In this document: positions 8,151-15,039 of the stretch, in pieces | Layout of the letters: each line of letters opens with the position of its first letter | Position numbering within the stretch: position 1 is the stretch's first letter | Assembly (NCBI GenBank): GCA_003669575.1 | Contig: QWOR01000192.1 | Location: 1 to 15,039 of the forward strand | From: Planctomycetota bacterium | GTDB lineage: Bacteria; Planctomycetota; Planctomycetia; Planctomycetales; Planctomycetaceae | Reading direction: 5' to 3' | Length of the DNA: 15,039 nucleotides | Program-made: the position numbers and the translations under genes | The notes under the pieces: model-generated | The model's database searches: none | The model's input: only the letters and a program-made list of their open reading frames with translations | Told to the model about the DNA's origin: nothing

Positions 8151-8491
8151 ATTCGATGGTCGGTCACAGTGTTATCGCCTGCGAAAAGACATCGATTGCG
8201 AACACCGCGGGAAGTCCTGCGGGATGTACGAGATTTGGCTGTGACCGCCGCTCTTCCCGCGGAATTGGCTCCGTTTTTCAATAGTTCGTCTCAAGCTTCA
8301 CAATCGTGGGTTGGCGGATACGGAGAGATTGTTCAGTTGGGTCATCTATCCACCGGGTTCGTCCCGAGAGTCCACTTGGCACCGCAGCCCGGTTTTTTCC
8401 CCTGTCGTCGTTTCTGAATAGCCGCAGGAGAGGAACCGACGGCGGTGTGGTGGCCTGCATTGCACTCCATTCCCATTTTTCCCCGAAGGTT
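8151..8491. other. Region between the ATP-grasp gene and the tRNA-like sequence
   Basis: I see no credible gene here. It holds the upstream region of the ATP-grasp gene, with the interleaved inverted repeats described separately. It also holds a weak element, ACCGGG (8352-8357) with CCCGGT (8388-8393), followed by T residues through 8398. The octamer GCACTCCA appears at 8462-8469 and again at the tRNA end (8579-8586), perhaps by chance. Confidence 0.5.
8161..8262 (-). repeat. Two interleaved inverted repeats (pseudoknot-like) upstream of the ATP-grasp gene
   Basis: Arm A, CGGTCACAG (8161-8169), is complementary to A', CTGTGACCG (8239-8247). Arm B, CCGCGGGAAG (8205-8214), is complementary to B', CTTCCCGCGG (8253-8262). 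Both pairs are perfect, of 9 and 10 bp, and their order A-B-A'-B' is that of a pseudoknot. If the ATP-grasp transcript starts beyond 8262, all four arms lie in its leader, ending 11 bases before the start codon. It could be a structured leader, a protein-binding site at the DNA level, or chance. Confidence 0.5.
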
Positions 8492-8526
8492 GCCGGAGTG
8501 GGGGCAGACCATCAGAATGAACCCGC

Positions 8527-8581
8527 AGCTTCAGGAGCTAGTGAGGTTACACTCGTACAGGTTCAAGTCCTGTCGTGGGCA
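8527..8581 (+). tRNA. 3' part of a tRNA-Leu(CAG), probable attachment site
   Basis: The sequence contains an anticodon loop TTCAGGA (8530-8536, anticodon CAG, G at position 37), a 3' anticodon strand GCTAG, a long variable arm typical of Leu tRNAs (8542-8556), a perfect five-pair T arm (ACAGG, loop TTCAAGT, CCTGT, 8557-8573), the 3' acceptor strand CGTGGGC (8574-8580) and discriminator A8581. CCA is not encoded directly. The 5' half is not convincing. From 8492 one can draw an acceptor strand GCCGGAG, but it has two mismatches; the D loop lacks the GG pair and the anticodon stem keeps only three pairs. So this is a 3' fragment from about 8527, not a working tRNA. Such fragments mark att sites of tRNA-targeting integrases, and an integrase gene follows. 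Confidence 0.7.
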
Positions 8582-8593
8582 CTCCAAGTGGTG

Positions 8594-8629
8594 AAAGGAC
8601 TTACGGCAAATCGCCGTGAGTCCTTTTTT
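8594..8629 (+). terminator. Strong intrinsic terminator after the tRNA fragment
   Basis: A 14-pair stem is formed by AAAGGACT, T and ACGGC (8594-8607) with GCCGT, G and AGTCCTTT (8613-8626), including one T-G wobble. The loop is 5 bases. The T run 8624-8629 forms the last stem bases and the tail. It starts 13 bp after the tRNA discriminator base and is a typical tRNA terminator. Confidence 0.85.
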
Positions 8630-8645
8630 CATTGGTCAATGCGGT

Positions 8646-8666
8646 TGGGGGGCAAACTGGGGGGCA
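8646..8666 (+). repeat. Direct repeat TGGGGGGCA, possible integrase arm-type sites
   Basis: TGGGGGGCA occurs at 8646-8654 and again at 8658-8666, with a 12 bp period, between the tRNA terminator and the integrase gene. G-rich repeats of this kind beside an integrase and tRNA end are common in genomic islands and often serve as arm-type integrase sites. A related GGGGGGC lies just after the integrase gene at 9989-9995. Binding is inferred. Confidence 0.5.
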
Positions 8667-8733
8667 GAATTGGTTTTACGTTGGGCCTGAGTCGCTTGCC
8701 GTTCAGACGAGAATCTCGAACGGAGGTTGAGGC

Positions 8734-9942
8734 ATGGCTTGGTTAGAGAAACGCGGACAACGGTTCCTATTGGTCTTTCGATTGAATGGATCGAGGTACA
8801 AGAAGCTTTTAGACGAGAAGGATCGACGAGCGGCAGATGGGATCGCCGCAAAGGTGGATCGACGAATTGAGATGCTAGAGAGGGGCGAATGGCGATTGCC
8901 TGACCCCGCAAACGTCGTCGACTCGCTGGTAGACGATATCGCCCCGCGTCCAGTGGTTCAGCTTCCGACGGGCAAGACGTTGGGGGCATTGATCGACGAG
9001 TATATCCCGTCAGTTTCGACGGGTTGCCTCGAATTGAACACTGTGGCGACGCTCACGACTCATCTCAATCGCGTCCGCACGGTAATGGGCCGGAATCTTC
9101 GGGTGGAGTCGATCACGTTCGCGTCGCTCCAGAAGTACGTCGATACCCGTTCCAAAGCGAAAGGTGTGAGAGGAAGGCCTCTCAGTACTGCCACGATCAG
9201 AAAGGAACTTGTCAGCTTCGGGGCGATGCGGACCTAGGCCATGCGAATGGGATACGCCAAACAGGTATTTCCCAAACAGGGGTTGAGATATCCCAAGATC
9301 GACGAGAAGCCCCCCTTCCAGACCTTCAGCGAAATTCAAAAGCGAATCGCCCGAGGAAGTCTAACCAAGGCCGAAGAGGCTGAGCTGTGGGAATGCTTGT
9401 TCTTCTCTTCTGATGAACTCGTGGCTGTGCTGGAGCATGTTCGCGCCACCTCCAGACGTCCATTCATCTACCCAATGATTCTGACTGCGGCCCACACCGG
9501 AGCCAGACGCAGCGAACTGATGCGAATGGAGGTTCAAGACATCGATCTGGAAACCGAGATGATGACCATCCGGGAAAAGAAACGAGTTAAAGGCACGCGA
9601 TCATCCCGCCGCGTTCCACTGTCAGCCCCACTCAAACAGGTGCTGACCGACTGGCTTCCCCAGGTCACCGGGCGGTATGTCTTTCAAGCAGAAGAGACCG
9701 AACTGACCAATGACGAAGCGATTCATGATATCCGGTCGACGCTCGCCAATAGCCCGTGGAAGCACGTCCGAGGCTGGCACGTGTTCCGGCATTCCTTTAT
9801 CTCGAATTGTGCCAGCTGCGGCATCGACCAACGGATCATTGATGACTGGGTGGGTCATCAAAACGACGCGATGCGGAAGCGATATCGCCACCGCTTGCAG
9901 GAAATGTATCCAGCAGTTGCACGAAGTAAAGAAATCTTTTAA
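8734..9942 (+). pseudogene. Tyrosine recombinase (phage-type integrase), interrupted by an in-frame amber codon
   Basis: ATG 8734 is preceded by GGAGG (8722-8726, 7-base spacing). The frame stays open for 402 codons to TAA 9940-9942 except for one TAG at 9235-9237, codon 168. On either side the family sequence is continuous (IRKELVSFGAMRT, stop, AMRMGYAKQVFPKQGLRYPK), and family members usually have Trp at about this point, so TGG to TAG is the simple explanation. The N-terminal part holds the DNA-binding and SAM-like core-binding regions. The C-terminal part (from ATG 9241) keeps the whole catalytic set: R89 in HTGARRSEL, a Lys in KKRVKGTRSSRRVPL, H180 and R183 in HVFRHSF, H206 in VGHQ, and nucleophile Y215 in KRYRH. 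The catalytic half could be made separately by reinitiation at ATG 9241, three bases after the stop, but would lack the DNA-binding arm. Most likely this is a recently inactivated integrase. Confidence 0.88.
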
Positions 9943-10715
9943 CAACATAACTCAAACTGTGGGTGCGACGAGTCGGTTCGCTCCGACCGGGGGGCGGGGG
10001 AACTCGCATGCGACATACATGGAAAGTCTCTTCGGTGGCTCACTTTACGCCCCGCGCTCAACCATTGCCGCCGAATTTGGGGACTGCAACACGGACCATT
10101 CTAACCCCAAATGTAAAGACGAAAAACCGCGATGAAGCCCGCTTGAAAGACGATCAGCCACTTCGTCGTGCTTAAGGCTGAGGTACACACCTCTTTTCCC
10201 CGCTCATTCGCCGCCAACTCGCCCTTCCATCAATATGCAGGACGCAGTTTGACCACGAATGCAGAGACGTTAGGTTCCTCCGAATGGCTTCAGGAAACGA
10301 CAATCAGAACTCTGAGAAATCACGCTTGAAAAAGATTCAGAATTGTTTGTCCTGACTGAAGCGGGTTCCTGATTACTCTGACAGCGAGGGTGTATGTCGG
10401 TCTGAGAATAATTCAGCTAATCATCGGTCGTCTGCCGTTTGCGTTCGGTGGGACTCTATCTCAATGGCCAGTCAGTCTCTTTGCGAAATAAGGAAGTACC
10501 GTCACTCGGACTTCCATGGAGCATTGAGACTGCCTGAAAGCTTGTGTTTCGGACCTCGGCGTCACCAAGTGAGCCATTTCGTAGCGATAATGCCTCACAT
10601 AGATGAAAAAGCCCTTAGGGTTTTGCAGCCATATCACGCCGAATCGGACGTAGTGCACAGGTCTGCGAATTGGTATCCTCGTGAAGCATGGGGCCGTGCT
10701 TCACAGGAGTTTGCA
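9943..10715. other. Gene-poor stretch between the integrase and the sigma factor
   Basis: I find no convincing gene in these 773 bp. The sigma factor frame is open upstream to ATG 10464, but its translation there does not resemble the family. Small structures seen are a 5 bp hairpin GTCGG/CCGAC (9972-9987) followed by a G-rich run holding GGGGGGC (9989-9995); the pair ATTTGGGG/CCCCAAAT (10075-10112); a weak terminator-like GAGGT/ACCTC (10180-10193) with TTTT; and the octamer TCTGAGAA twice (10311-10318 and 10401-10408). The sigma operon promoter should lie in the right half, but I could not identify a clear one. Confidence 0.5.
10075..10112. repeat. Inverted repeat ATTTGGGG/CCCCAAAT
   Basis: A perfect 8 bp inverted repeat (10075-10082 and 10105-10112) with a 22-base spacer lies 130 bp after the integrase stop. 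TTTGGGG with the following ACTG resembles G-rich arm-type sites near tRNA-island integrases, so these may be remnants of a second set of integrase sites. A simple hairpin is equally possible. Confidence 0.35.
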
Positions 10716-11312
10716 TTGGAGTCGGAAGAGGGCGAATTTCGGGACTTGGTTGGCCGTATAAGAAACAAAGATCCCCAGGCAGCTCGCGAGCTTGTTTTGC
10801 GTTATGAGGGTGCGATCCGACGGGTCGTTCGCATCCACATGCGAGACCGCCGCATGCGACAGCTGCTCGATTCCACAGATGTCTGTCAGTCCGTACTGGC
10901 GAGTTTTTTTGTTCGGACTGCTCTCGGCCAATACGAGCTGGACACTCCGGCCCAGCTCATCAATCTGCTGACTACGATCGCTCGTAATAAGTTGACGAAC
11001 CAGGTGCATGCGATGCGTGCCCAGAAGCGGGACATCGGCAGAAGCGTCACCATCGAGGCCGAGAGTGTCGTCCTCGTCGATCGGGCATCCTCCCCCAGTG
11101 AACAGGCTTCTGCCAAAGAGATCCTGCAAAAGGTATATGAACATCTGAGTCCCGAAGAACGATCGCTGGCGGAACAACGATCACTGGGACGTCCGTGGAC
11201 AGAGCTGGCGGAAGAGTTCGGCGCAACGGATGTGGCGCTGCGTAAGCGGTTGACGCGGGCACTCGATCGTGTCCTCACGGAGCTGGGAATCGATGACACC
11301 GACGACCAGTAA
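10716..11312 (+). CDS. ECF-type RNA polymerase sigma factor (planctomycete group)
   Basis: The protein has sigma region 2 at about residues 6-105 (EFRDLVGRIRNKDPQAAREL, then LLDSTDVCQSVLASFFVRTA in place of the usual DxxQxxF core, then LINLLTTIARNKLTNQ) and region 4 at about 144-195 (LSPEERSLAEQRSLGRPWTELAEEFG, then VALRKRLTRALDRVL), the helix-turn-helix that reads the -35 box. I chose TTG 10716 because AGGAG (10705-10709) lies six bases upstream, it gives 198 residues, near the group norm, and the family sequence begins there. ATG 10464 (282 residues) or ATG 10590 would add sequence that looks non-coding and lacks a ribosome site. The stop overlaps the kinase gene by 20 bp, so the two are probably translationally coupled. 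In planctomycetes such sigma factors are often paired with a Ser/Thr kinase rather than an anti-sigma factor; none is seen here. Confidence 0.88.
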   Translation: MESEEGEFRDLVGRIRNKDPQAARELVLRYEGAIRRVVRIHMRDRRMRQLLDSTDVCQSVLASFFVRTALGQYELDTPAQLINLLTTIARNKLTNQVHAMRAQKRDIGRSVTIEAESVVLVDRASSPSEQASAKEILQKVYEHLSPEERSLAEQRSLGRPWTELAEEFGATDVALRKRLTRALDRVLTELGIDDTDDQ

Positions 11313-13914
11313 GCGGGCTGGCTTGCAGCCTGATGAGATCCTGGATCAACAGAGGCAACTCTGGTTGGACGGTCAGTGTCCGTCGATCGAATCCCTGTTA
11401 AAGGGGACTCCGTTCGAGAGCGATCGCGAAGTCCAGCTCGATTTGATCTACAGCGAAATCGTGCTTCAGGAAGAACTCGGGGAGCGGCCCTCGCTCGATG
11501 AATACGCCCTGCGATATCCGCATCTGAAGCAGGACCTCGACCTGCACTTCGAAATTCACAGAGCCATTCGAGATCAACTGCTCGTCACGACAGGAGAGCC
11601 GTGGAGTGACGAGTCTTGGCCCGACCCGAAATCTGAACCAAGTGTCTCATTTCTACCGACAGAGACTTATGAGATCGACCGGGAACTGGGCCGTGGCGGC
11701 ATGGCGGTTGTGTACCAGGCCCGGCATCGCCAGTTGCAACGGCTGGTCGCACTCAAGACTTTCCAGCTGGGGCGATCTTTAACTTCTCGAGAGGCGTCTC
11801 GCATCCGCACGGAAGCGGAGGCGATTGCCCGACTGGCTCATCCCAATATTGTGCAGATCTATGAGATCGGTGATTGTCATGGATCGCCGTATCTGGCTCT
11901 CGAACTTGCGGAGCATGGAACACTGGCTCAACGGCTGCAACGTTCGCCGTTGCCGCCCGAGGAAGCAGCCCAATTAATCGAGACTCTGGCTCTGGCCGTG
12001 CATCACGCCCACGAGCGACAGGTGATCCACCGGGACTTAAAGCCGGCGAACGTTCTGTTCATGCGAGATGGGACGCCAAAGATCACCGATTTTGGCTTGG
12101 CAAAGGTCTTGCAGGACAGCGAGGTGTCGCCGGGCGATGCAACGCGGACGGGCGATCCGATTGGAACTCCGCGTTATATGTCCCCGGAACAAGCCGCTGG
12201 TCGCTCTGACACGGTCGGTCCTGTAACGGATGTGTATGCGCTGGGCACTCTGCTGTATGAGTGCCTGACGGGGCGGGCTCCGTTCGTCTCCTCCAGCGTC
12301 GTGGAAACTCTTCGAATGATCTCGAATGACGATCCGTTGCCGCCCCGCCGATTACAGGCCTCGATTCCGCGCGACCTGGAAACGATCTGCCTGCACTGTC
12401 TCACCAAGGAACCCGCTCGACGTTACACCACGGCTGAGGATCTGGCCGACGACCTGCATCGTTACCGCTTCGGTGAGCCGATTCGCGTTCGTCCGATATC
12501 CGTCGTCGAGCACGTCTGGAAATGGTGTCGACGTCGCCCGGCACAGGCCACTTTAATTGCGGTCTTTTTATTGGGAACTGTGGTGGCGTTCGCTGCATCT
12601 GCCATACATGCGAGCGTCGATCGGCAACGAATCGCCGACCTGCGCGGTGAAGTGGCCATTCTCACCCAGCAAGGCCGGAATGCTCTCGACCGCGATGAAC
12701 TGGAAGTGGCTCATAGTAAGTTTCAGGCAGCCTGGCTGATCGTGCAGTCGGAACCCACCTTGTCGGACCACGAGGCCAGTGTCGCGGGTTGGCTGGACCA
12801 CAGCCGGAACGCAGCGAATCGATATCAATGGAAGCAGCGTATCCCGCCACGCGAGTATGACGAACGACGGGATGCTGCCCTGGTGGAAAGTCTGCTCGTC
12901 GTTCCACACATACAACACCCCATCGCATTGGCTCGAGACTCACTTGAGCAGGCCCTGGAGCTGACGCTCCCCAACGACCCTGCGTGGACGCTGGAGCGTG
13001 AGCAGCTGGCGCTGGTGAGCGCGGAACTGGTGGCTCTCGAATCGGGGCCCGCAAAGGCTTTGGAGCAACTCGACGCCTTGCGTGATTTTTCGTCAAACGA
13101 ATATTGGTCTCACAAGGCGGAATGGTTCACTCAGTTGGGCCGCAGCGCTGAGGCGGAGCACGCCAGGCTTCAGGCTGATAGATTCCCTCCCCGTCGTGGG
13201 GTCATGATTTTCCACGCGGGAATGGATCTCATACGGCAGCATCGATTCAGGCGAGCTCGACAGGACTTTGAGCGAGTCCTTGACGCAGAGCCGGAACATT
13301 TCGTCGCCCGCCTGGCCTTGGCAATCTGCGATCTCCATCTGCAGCGGGCTGGTGAGGCGAAGGTCGGTCTCACCGCGTGTATCGCCCAGCGTCCCCGATT
13401 TTCGTGGAGCTACATATTCCGCAGTGCGGCTTGCCGGGCACTCGGGGAATCGAATGCGGCGATTGTCGATCTGGAACGAGCCCTGGAATGTGGTTCCCCG
13501 AGTACCGAACGATATGTCTCGCTTATTCAGCTGGGGCGGTTGTTGCAGCTCGATGGAGATCGGCGGAGTTCTGCGGCACGCTTTACCGAAGCTACGAAAC
13601 TGCTGCCCCATGAACCCGCAGGTTGGGTACACCTCGCGTGTGTGGAGATGCTGGAAGGACAGTACGAACTCGCCAGCTCACATTTCCTGGAGGCTCTGCA
13701 CCTCAACCCCATGTCGCGAGATGCCGTATGGGGACAGACGGTTCTCAGTCTCCTTCAACGCGATTACTCCGCGGCTTACCAACATTTCGAGTCGCAGTTG
13801 CGACGCGAAGTCGAACCACTCAACGGACATATCCAATCTGAGTTGCGGCCACAGAATCAGCTCGATGAAACACGTACTCCCCAACAGCTCCCCACAGCAT
13901 CGAGGGAGCCGTAG
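11293..13914 (+). CDS. Membrane-anchored Ser/Thr protein kinase with C-terminal TPRs
   Basis: The protein has 873 residues. The first 120 or so form the N-terminal extension seen in many planctomycete kinases (LWLDGQCPSIESLL, then RPSLDEYALRYPHL). The Hanks-type kinase domain follows with the glycine loop GRGGMAVVY (133-141), ATP-binding lysine K155, catalytic loop HRDLKPAN (from H246, with D248), DFG (266-268) and GTPRYMSPEQ; all key residues are present, so it should be active. One transmembrane helix lies near 417-440 (LIAVFLLGTVVAFAASAI), after a WCRRRP stop-transfer-like segment. The C-terminal half contains TPR-like repeats at about 640-836 (AGMDLIRQHRFRRARQDFER and later units), probably outside the cytoplasm. 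The start is ATG 11293 with GGAG (11279-11282); GTG 11269 would add eight residues. It overlaps the sigma gene by 20 bp. Likely role: sensing through the TPR part and phosphorylating the sigma factor or another target. Confidence 0.93.
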   Translation: MTPTTSKRAGLQPDEILDQQRQLWLDGQCPSIESLLKGTPFESDREVQLDLIYSEIVLQEELGERPSLDEYALRYPHLKQDLDLHFEIHRAIRDQLLVTTGEPWSDESWPDPKSEPSVSFLPTETYEIDRELGRGGMAVVYQARHRQLQRLVALKTFQLGRSLTSREASRIRTEAEAIARLAHPNIVQIYEIGDCHGSPYLALELAEHGTLAQRLQRSPLPPEEAAQLIETLALAVHHAHERQVIHRDLKPANVLFMRDGTPKITDFGLAKVLQDSEVSPGDATRTGDPIGTPRYMSPEQAAGRSDTVGPVTDVYALGTLLYECLTGRAPFVSSSVVETLRMISNDDPLPPRRLQASIPRDLETICLHCLTKEPARRYTTAEDLADDLHRYRFGEPIRVRPISVVEHVWKWCRRRPAQATLIAVFLLGTVVAFAASAIHASVDRQRIADLRGEVAILTQQGRNALDRDELEVAHSKFQAAWLIVQSEPTLSDHEASVAGWLDHSRNAANRYQWKQRIPPREYDERRDAALVESLLVVPHIQHPIALARDSLEQALELTLPNDPAWTLEREQLALVSAELVALESGPAKALEQLDALRDFSSNEYWSHKAEWFTQLGRSAEAEHARLQADRFPPRRGVMIFHAGMDLIRQHRFRRARQDFERVLDAEPEHFVARLALAICDLHLQRAGEAKVGLTACIAQRPRFSWSYIFRSAACRALGESNAAIVDLERALECGSPSTERYVSLIQLGRLLQLDGDRRSSAARFTEATKLLPHEPAGWVHLACVEMLEGQYELASSHFLEALHLNPMSRDAVWGQTVLSLLQRDYSAAYQHFESQLRREVEPLNGHIQSELRPQNQLDETRTPQQLPTASREP

Positions 13915-13915
13915 A

Positions 13916-14848
13916 ATGCAACGCTCTTCGGTAACCTTTCGCAACAACCAGCGGCCAGCTCAGTCCCGTATGCGAGCGGGTTTCACCATCATTGAGTTGT
14001 TGACCGTCATCGCCATCATCTCGCTCCTTCTGGCTCTGCTGCTTCCGGCGGTACAGTCAGTTCGAGAGAATGCGAGAATTGTTCAATGTAAGAACAACCT
14101 GAAAAATATGGGGCTGGCCTGCCACAATTTCCATGACACGTACGGATACTTTCCACGTAACACCATCCGACCGCGGGGAACGACACAGATCGATACTGAG
14201 CCCGAGGGAAATCTGTGGAACTGGCACAGCGGAACTTACGAGACGTGGCACCGCGAAATCCTGCCTTTCGTAGAGCATGATGGAGTCCGGGTCCAGGATG
14301 CGGTCCCGATTTTCGGCTGTCCATCCGATCCCCGTGGTCCGACATATACCGTTCCTGACTATGGCTTCACCTGGTATGTGGGCGTCTACTCCAACCCCGA
14401 CACCTTAAACAATGGGGTGATCGTTGACGATTCTGATCTGAGATCCAAATTCACCGTTTCAATGGACCGAATCACGGACGGAACCTCTCAAACCATTCTG
14501 ATCGCCGAGCGGCCACCCGCAGCTGATGGGAACTTTGGCTGGTGGGATTCCCGATGTTGTACCGAGGACAACATCTCCCCCTCGAAGGGAACCAATCGCC
14601 CCTTTAGTTCGGGACGACATGGACGGCATTGTCCCGACCCCGCGTACTACGGTCCTGGTGAATACACAGACCGCTGTTCATTTAACGGGTTGTGGTCACC
14701 GCACGCGGCTGGTGGAAATTTCTGCATGACCGATGGCAGCGTGCGTCCGATCTCTTATGCGATGGGGCAAGTCTCTGCGGGCAATACCACGCTCATGGAA
14801 GCCCTGGCTTCGAGGGCGGACGCCGAGCTGGTTCCAGGCGATTTCTAG
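13916..14848 (+). CDS. DUF1559 pseudopilin-like protein
   Basis: This 310-residue protein has a type IV pilin-like N terminus. The prepilin peptidase site is AG|FTIIE (around residues 21-27), followed by the hydrophobic helix LLTVIAIISLLLALLLPAV, then the family motif CKNNLKNMGLACHNFHDTYG and the C-terminal H...DGS element (HAAGGNFCMTDGSVRPISYAM). DUF1559 proteins are abundant in planctomycetes and thought to be exported pseudopilin-like proteins; their exact role is unknown. ATG 13916 has an excellent site, GGGAG (13904-13908, seven bases), and starts 2 bp after the kinase stop, so it is the third gene of the sigma-kinase operon. M19, directly before the prepilin site, is a possible alternative start. 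The same frame stays open upstream to 13268 within the kinase gene, but that part does not resemble the family. I see no strong terminator after the stop codon. Confidence 0.93.
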   Translation: MQRSSVTFRNNQRPAQSRMRAGFTIIELLTVIAIISLLLALLLPAVQSVRENARIVQCKNNLKNMGLACHNFHDTYGYFPRNTIRPRGTTQIDTEPEGNLWNWHSGTYETWHREILPFVEHDGVRVQDAVPIFGCPSDPRGPTYTVPDYGFTWYVGVYSNPDTLNNGVIVDDSDLRSKFTVSMDRITDGTSQTILIAERPPAADGNFGWWDSRCCTEDNISPSKGTNRPFSSGRHGRHCPDPAYYGPGEYTDRCSFNGLWSPHAAGGNFCMTDGSVRPISYAMGQVSAGNTTLMEALASRADAELVPGDF

Positions 14849-15022
14849 CTCCATTTGACTCGCACAGATTGCTGGATGTGAGGTAGGCACCATCTGGTAG
14901 TGACTTCGCGCCGAGGCTGGCTTGATGCTTATCGCACTGTCTCCTTCGCCAGAAATCTGAAATCCTTCTGAAAGCCGTGTCCCATCAGTCGGTCATTCCT
15001 GATTGATGAGGAGGCGACGGTA

Positions 15023-15039
15023 ATGAGGCCCTATCTCCT
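15023..15039 (+). CDS. Start of a further gene, cut by the window edge
   Basis: ATG 15023 is preceded by GAGGAGG (15008-15014) at an eight-base spacing, one of the best ribosome sites in the window. Only five codons (MRPYL) and part of a sixth are visible, so the product cannot be named. It lies 174 bp after the DUF1559 stop codon on the same strand and could be part of the same operon or a separate unit. Confidence 0.5.

Larger units (their letters stand above)
8527..10112 (+). mobile_element. Remnant of an integrative element at a tRNA-Leu sequence (right boundary uncertain)
   Basis: The tRNA-Leu 3' fragment, G-rich repeats and interrupted integrase together indicate an integrative element or its decayed end. 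The left limit is set at the tRNA fragment. The right limit is a guess, at the inverted TTTGGGG pair near 10075-10112, because no second copy of the tRNA end was found in the window. No cargo gene is recognisable between the integrase and the sigma factor. If the tRNA fragment is instead an outer att copy, the element could extend leftwards or form part of a tandem array. Confidence 0.4.

Noticed and set aside
8259..8269. GCGGAATTGGC, identical to a common tRNA-Leu D-arm sequence
   Set aside because: No acceptor strand precedes it, it is over 250 bp from the 3' fragment, and part of it belongs to the inverted repeat arm B'. Probably chance.
8492..8526. A 5' half that would complete a 90-base tRNA-Leu with 8527-8581
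   Set aside because: The acceptor stem has two mismatches, the D loop is too long and lacks GG, and two of five anticodon stem pairs fail. It may be a degenerate remnant but not a working tRNA half.
9977..9983. TTCGCTC flanked by GTCGG and CGACC, resembling a tRNA T arm
   Set aside because: With a seven-base loop the stem does not pair; only a six-base loop works, and no other tRNA part is nearby.
10180..10197. GAGGT/ACCTC hairpin followed by TTTT as the integrase terminator
   Set aside because: The stem has only five pairs and lies about 240 bp beyond the stop codon, so it is too weak to list as a terminator.
10449..10466. GTGGGACTC as a possible second copy of the tRNA end (GTGGGCACTCC)
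   Set aside because: The match is too short and has a gap, and the adjoining T-arm sequence is absent, so it cannot be called a second att site.
13268..13915. A 5' extension of the DUF1559 frame that would give a 526-residue protein
   Set aside because: It overlaps the kinase TPR region in another frame and has no family similarity, while ATG 13916 has an excellent ribosome site and the prepilin motif follows it.

Overview
The window looks like chromosomal DNA of a planctomycete (Planctomycetota). The markers are a PSD1-type surface cytochrome (DUF1549 plus DUF1553, with CxxCH), two DUF1559 proteins, a planctomycete-style ECF sigma factor overlapping a Ser/Thr kinase with TPRs, and a tyrosine integrase of the kind common in that phylum. 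No species can be named from the sequence alone.

Left part (1-4796): a large PSD1 cytochrome gene runs leftwards off the window edge. A 358 bp divergent intergenic region separates it from a MoxR-family AAA+ ATPase gene (2855-3919). A hairpin follows, then a DUF1559 gene (4045-4796) broken by an apparent one-base deletion near 4203.

Middle part (4818-8150), all on the minus strand: a six-helix DUF2306-like membrane protein with a non-ATG start, then serC (phosphoserine aminotransferase) with a clear intrinsic terminator, then an ATP-grasp ligase of unknown substrate. Upstream of the ATP-grasp gene lie two perfect inverted repeats whose arms interleave (A-B-A'-B'), as they would in a pseudoknot.

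Mobile part (about 8492-10112): the 3' part of a tRNA-Leu(CAG), a strong terminator, two G-rich direct repeats and a tyrosine recombinase gene interrupted by one in-frame amber codon. This looks like a decayed integrative element, or an attP-like junction, at a tRNA-Leu sequence. About 770 bp without a convincing gene follow.

Right part (10716-14848): a compact plus-strand operon. It encodes an ECF sigma factor (probably starting at TTG 10716), a membrane-anchored Ser/Thr kinase with C-terminal TPRs that overlaps the sigma gene by 20 bp, and a DUF1559 pseudopilin-like protein starting 2 bp after the kinase stop codon. The likely logic is a kinase-linked sigma factor co-expressed with a surface protein. 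A new gene with a good ribosome binding site appears to start at 15023 and runs off the right edge.

The clearest unusual features are the tRNA fragment and integrase junction, the amber-interrupted integrase, the interleaved inverted repeats and the sigma-kinase-DUF1559 operon. I saw no CRISPR array, rRNA or complete insertion sequence.
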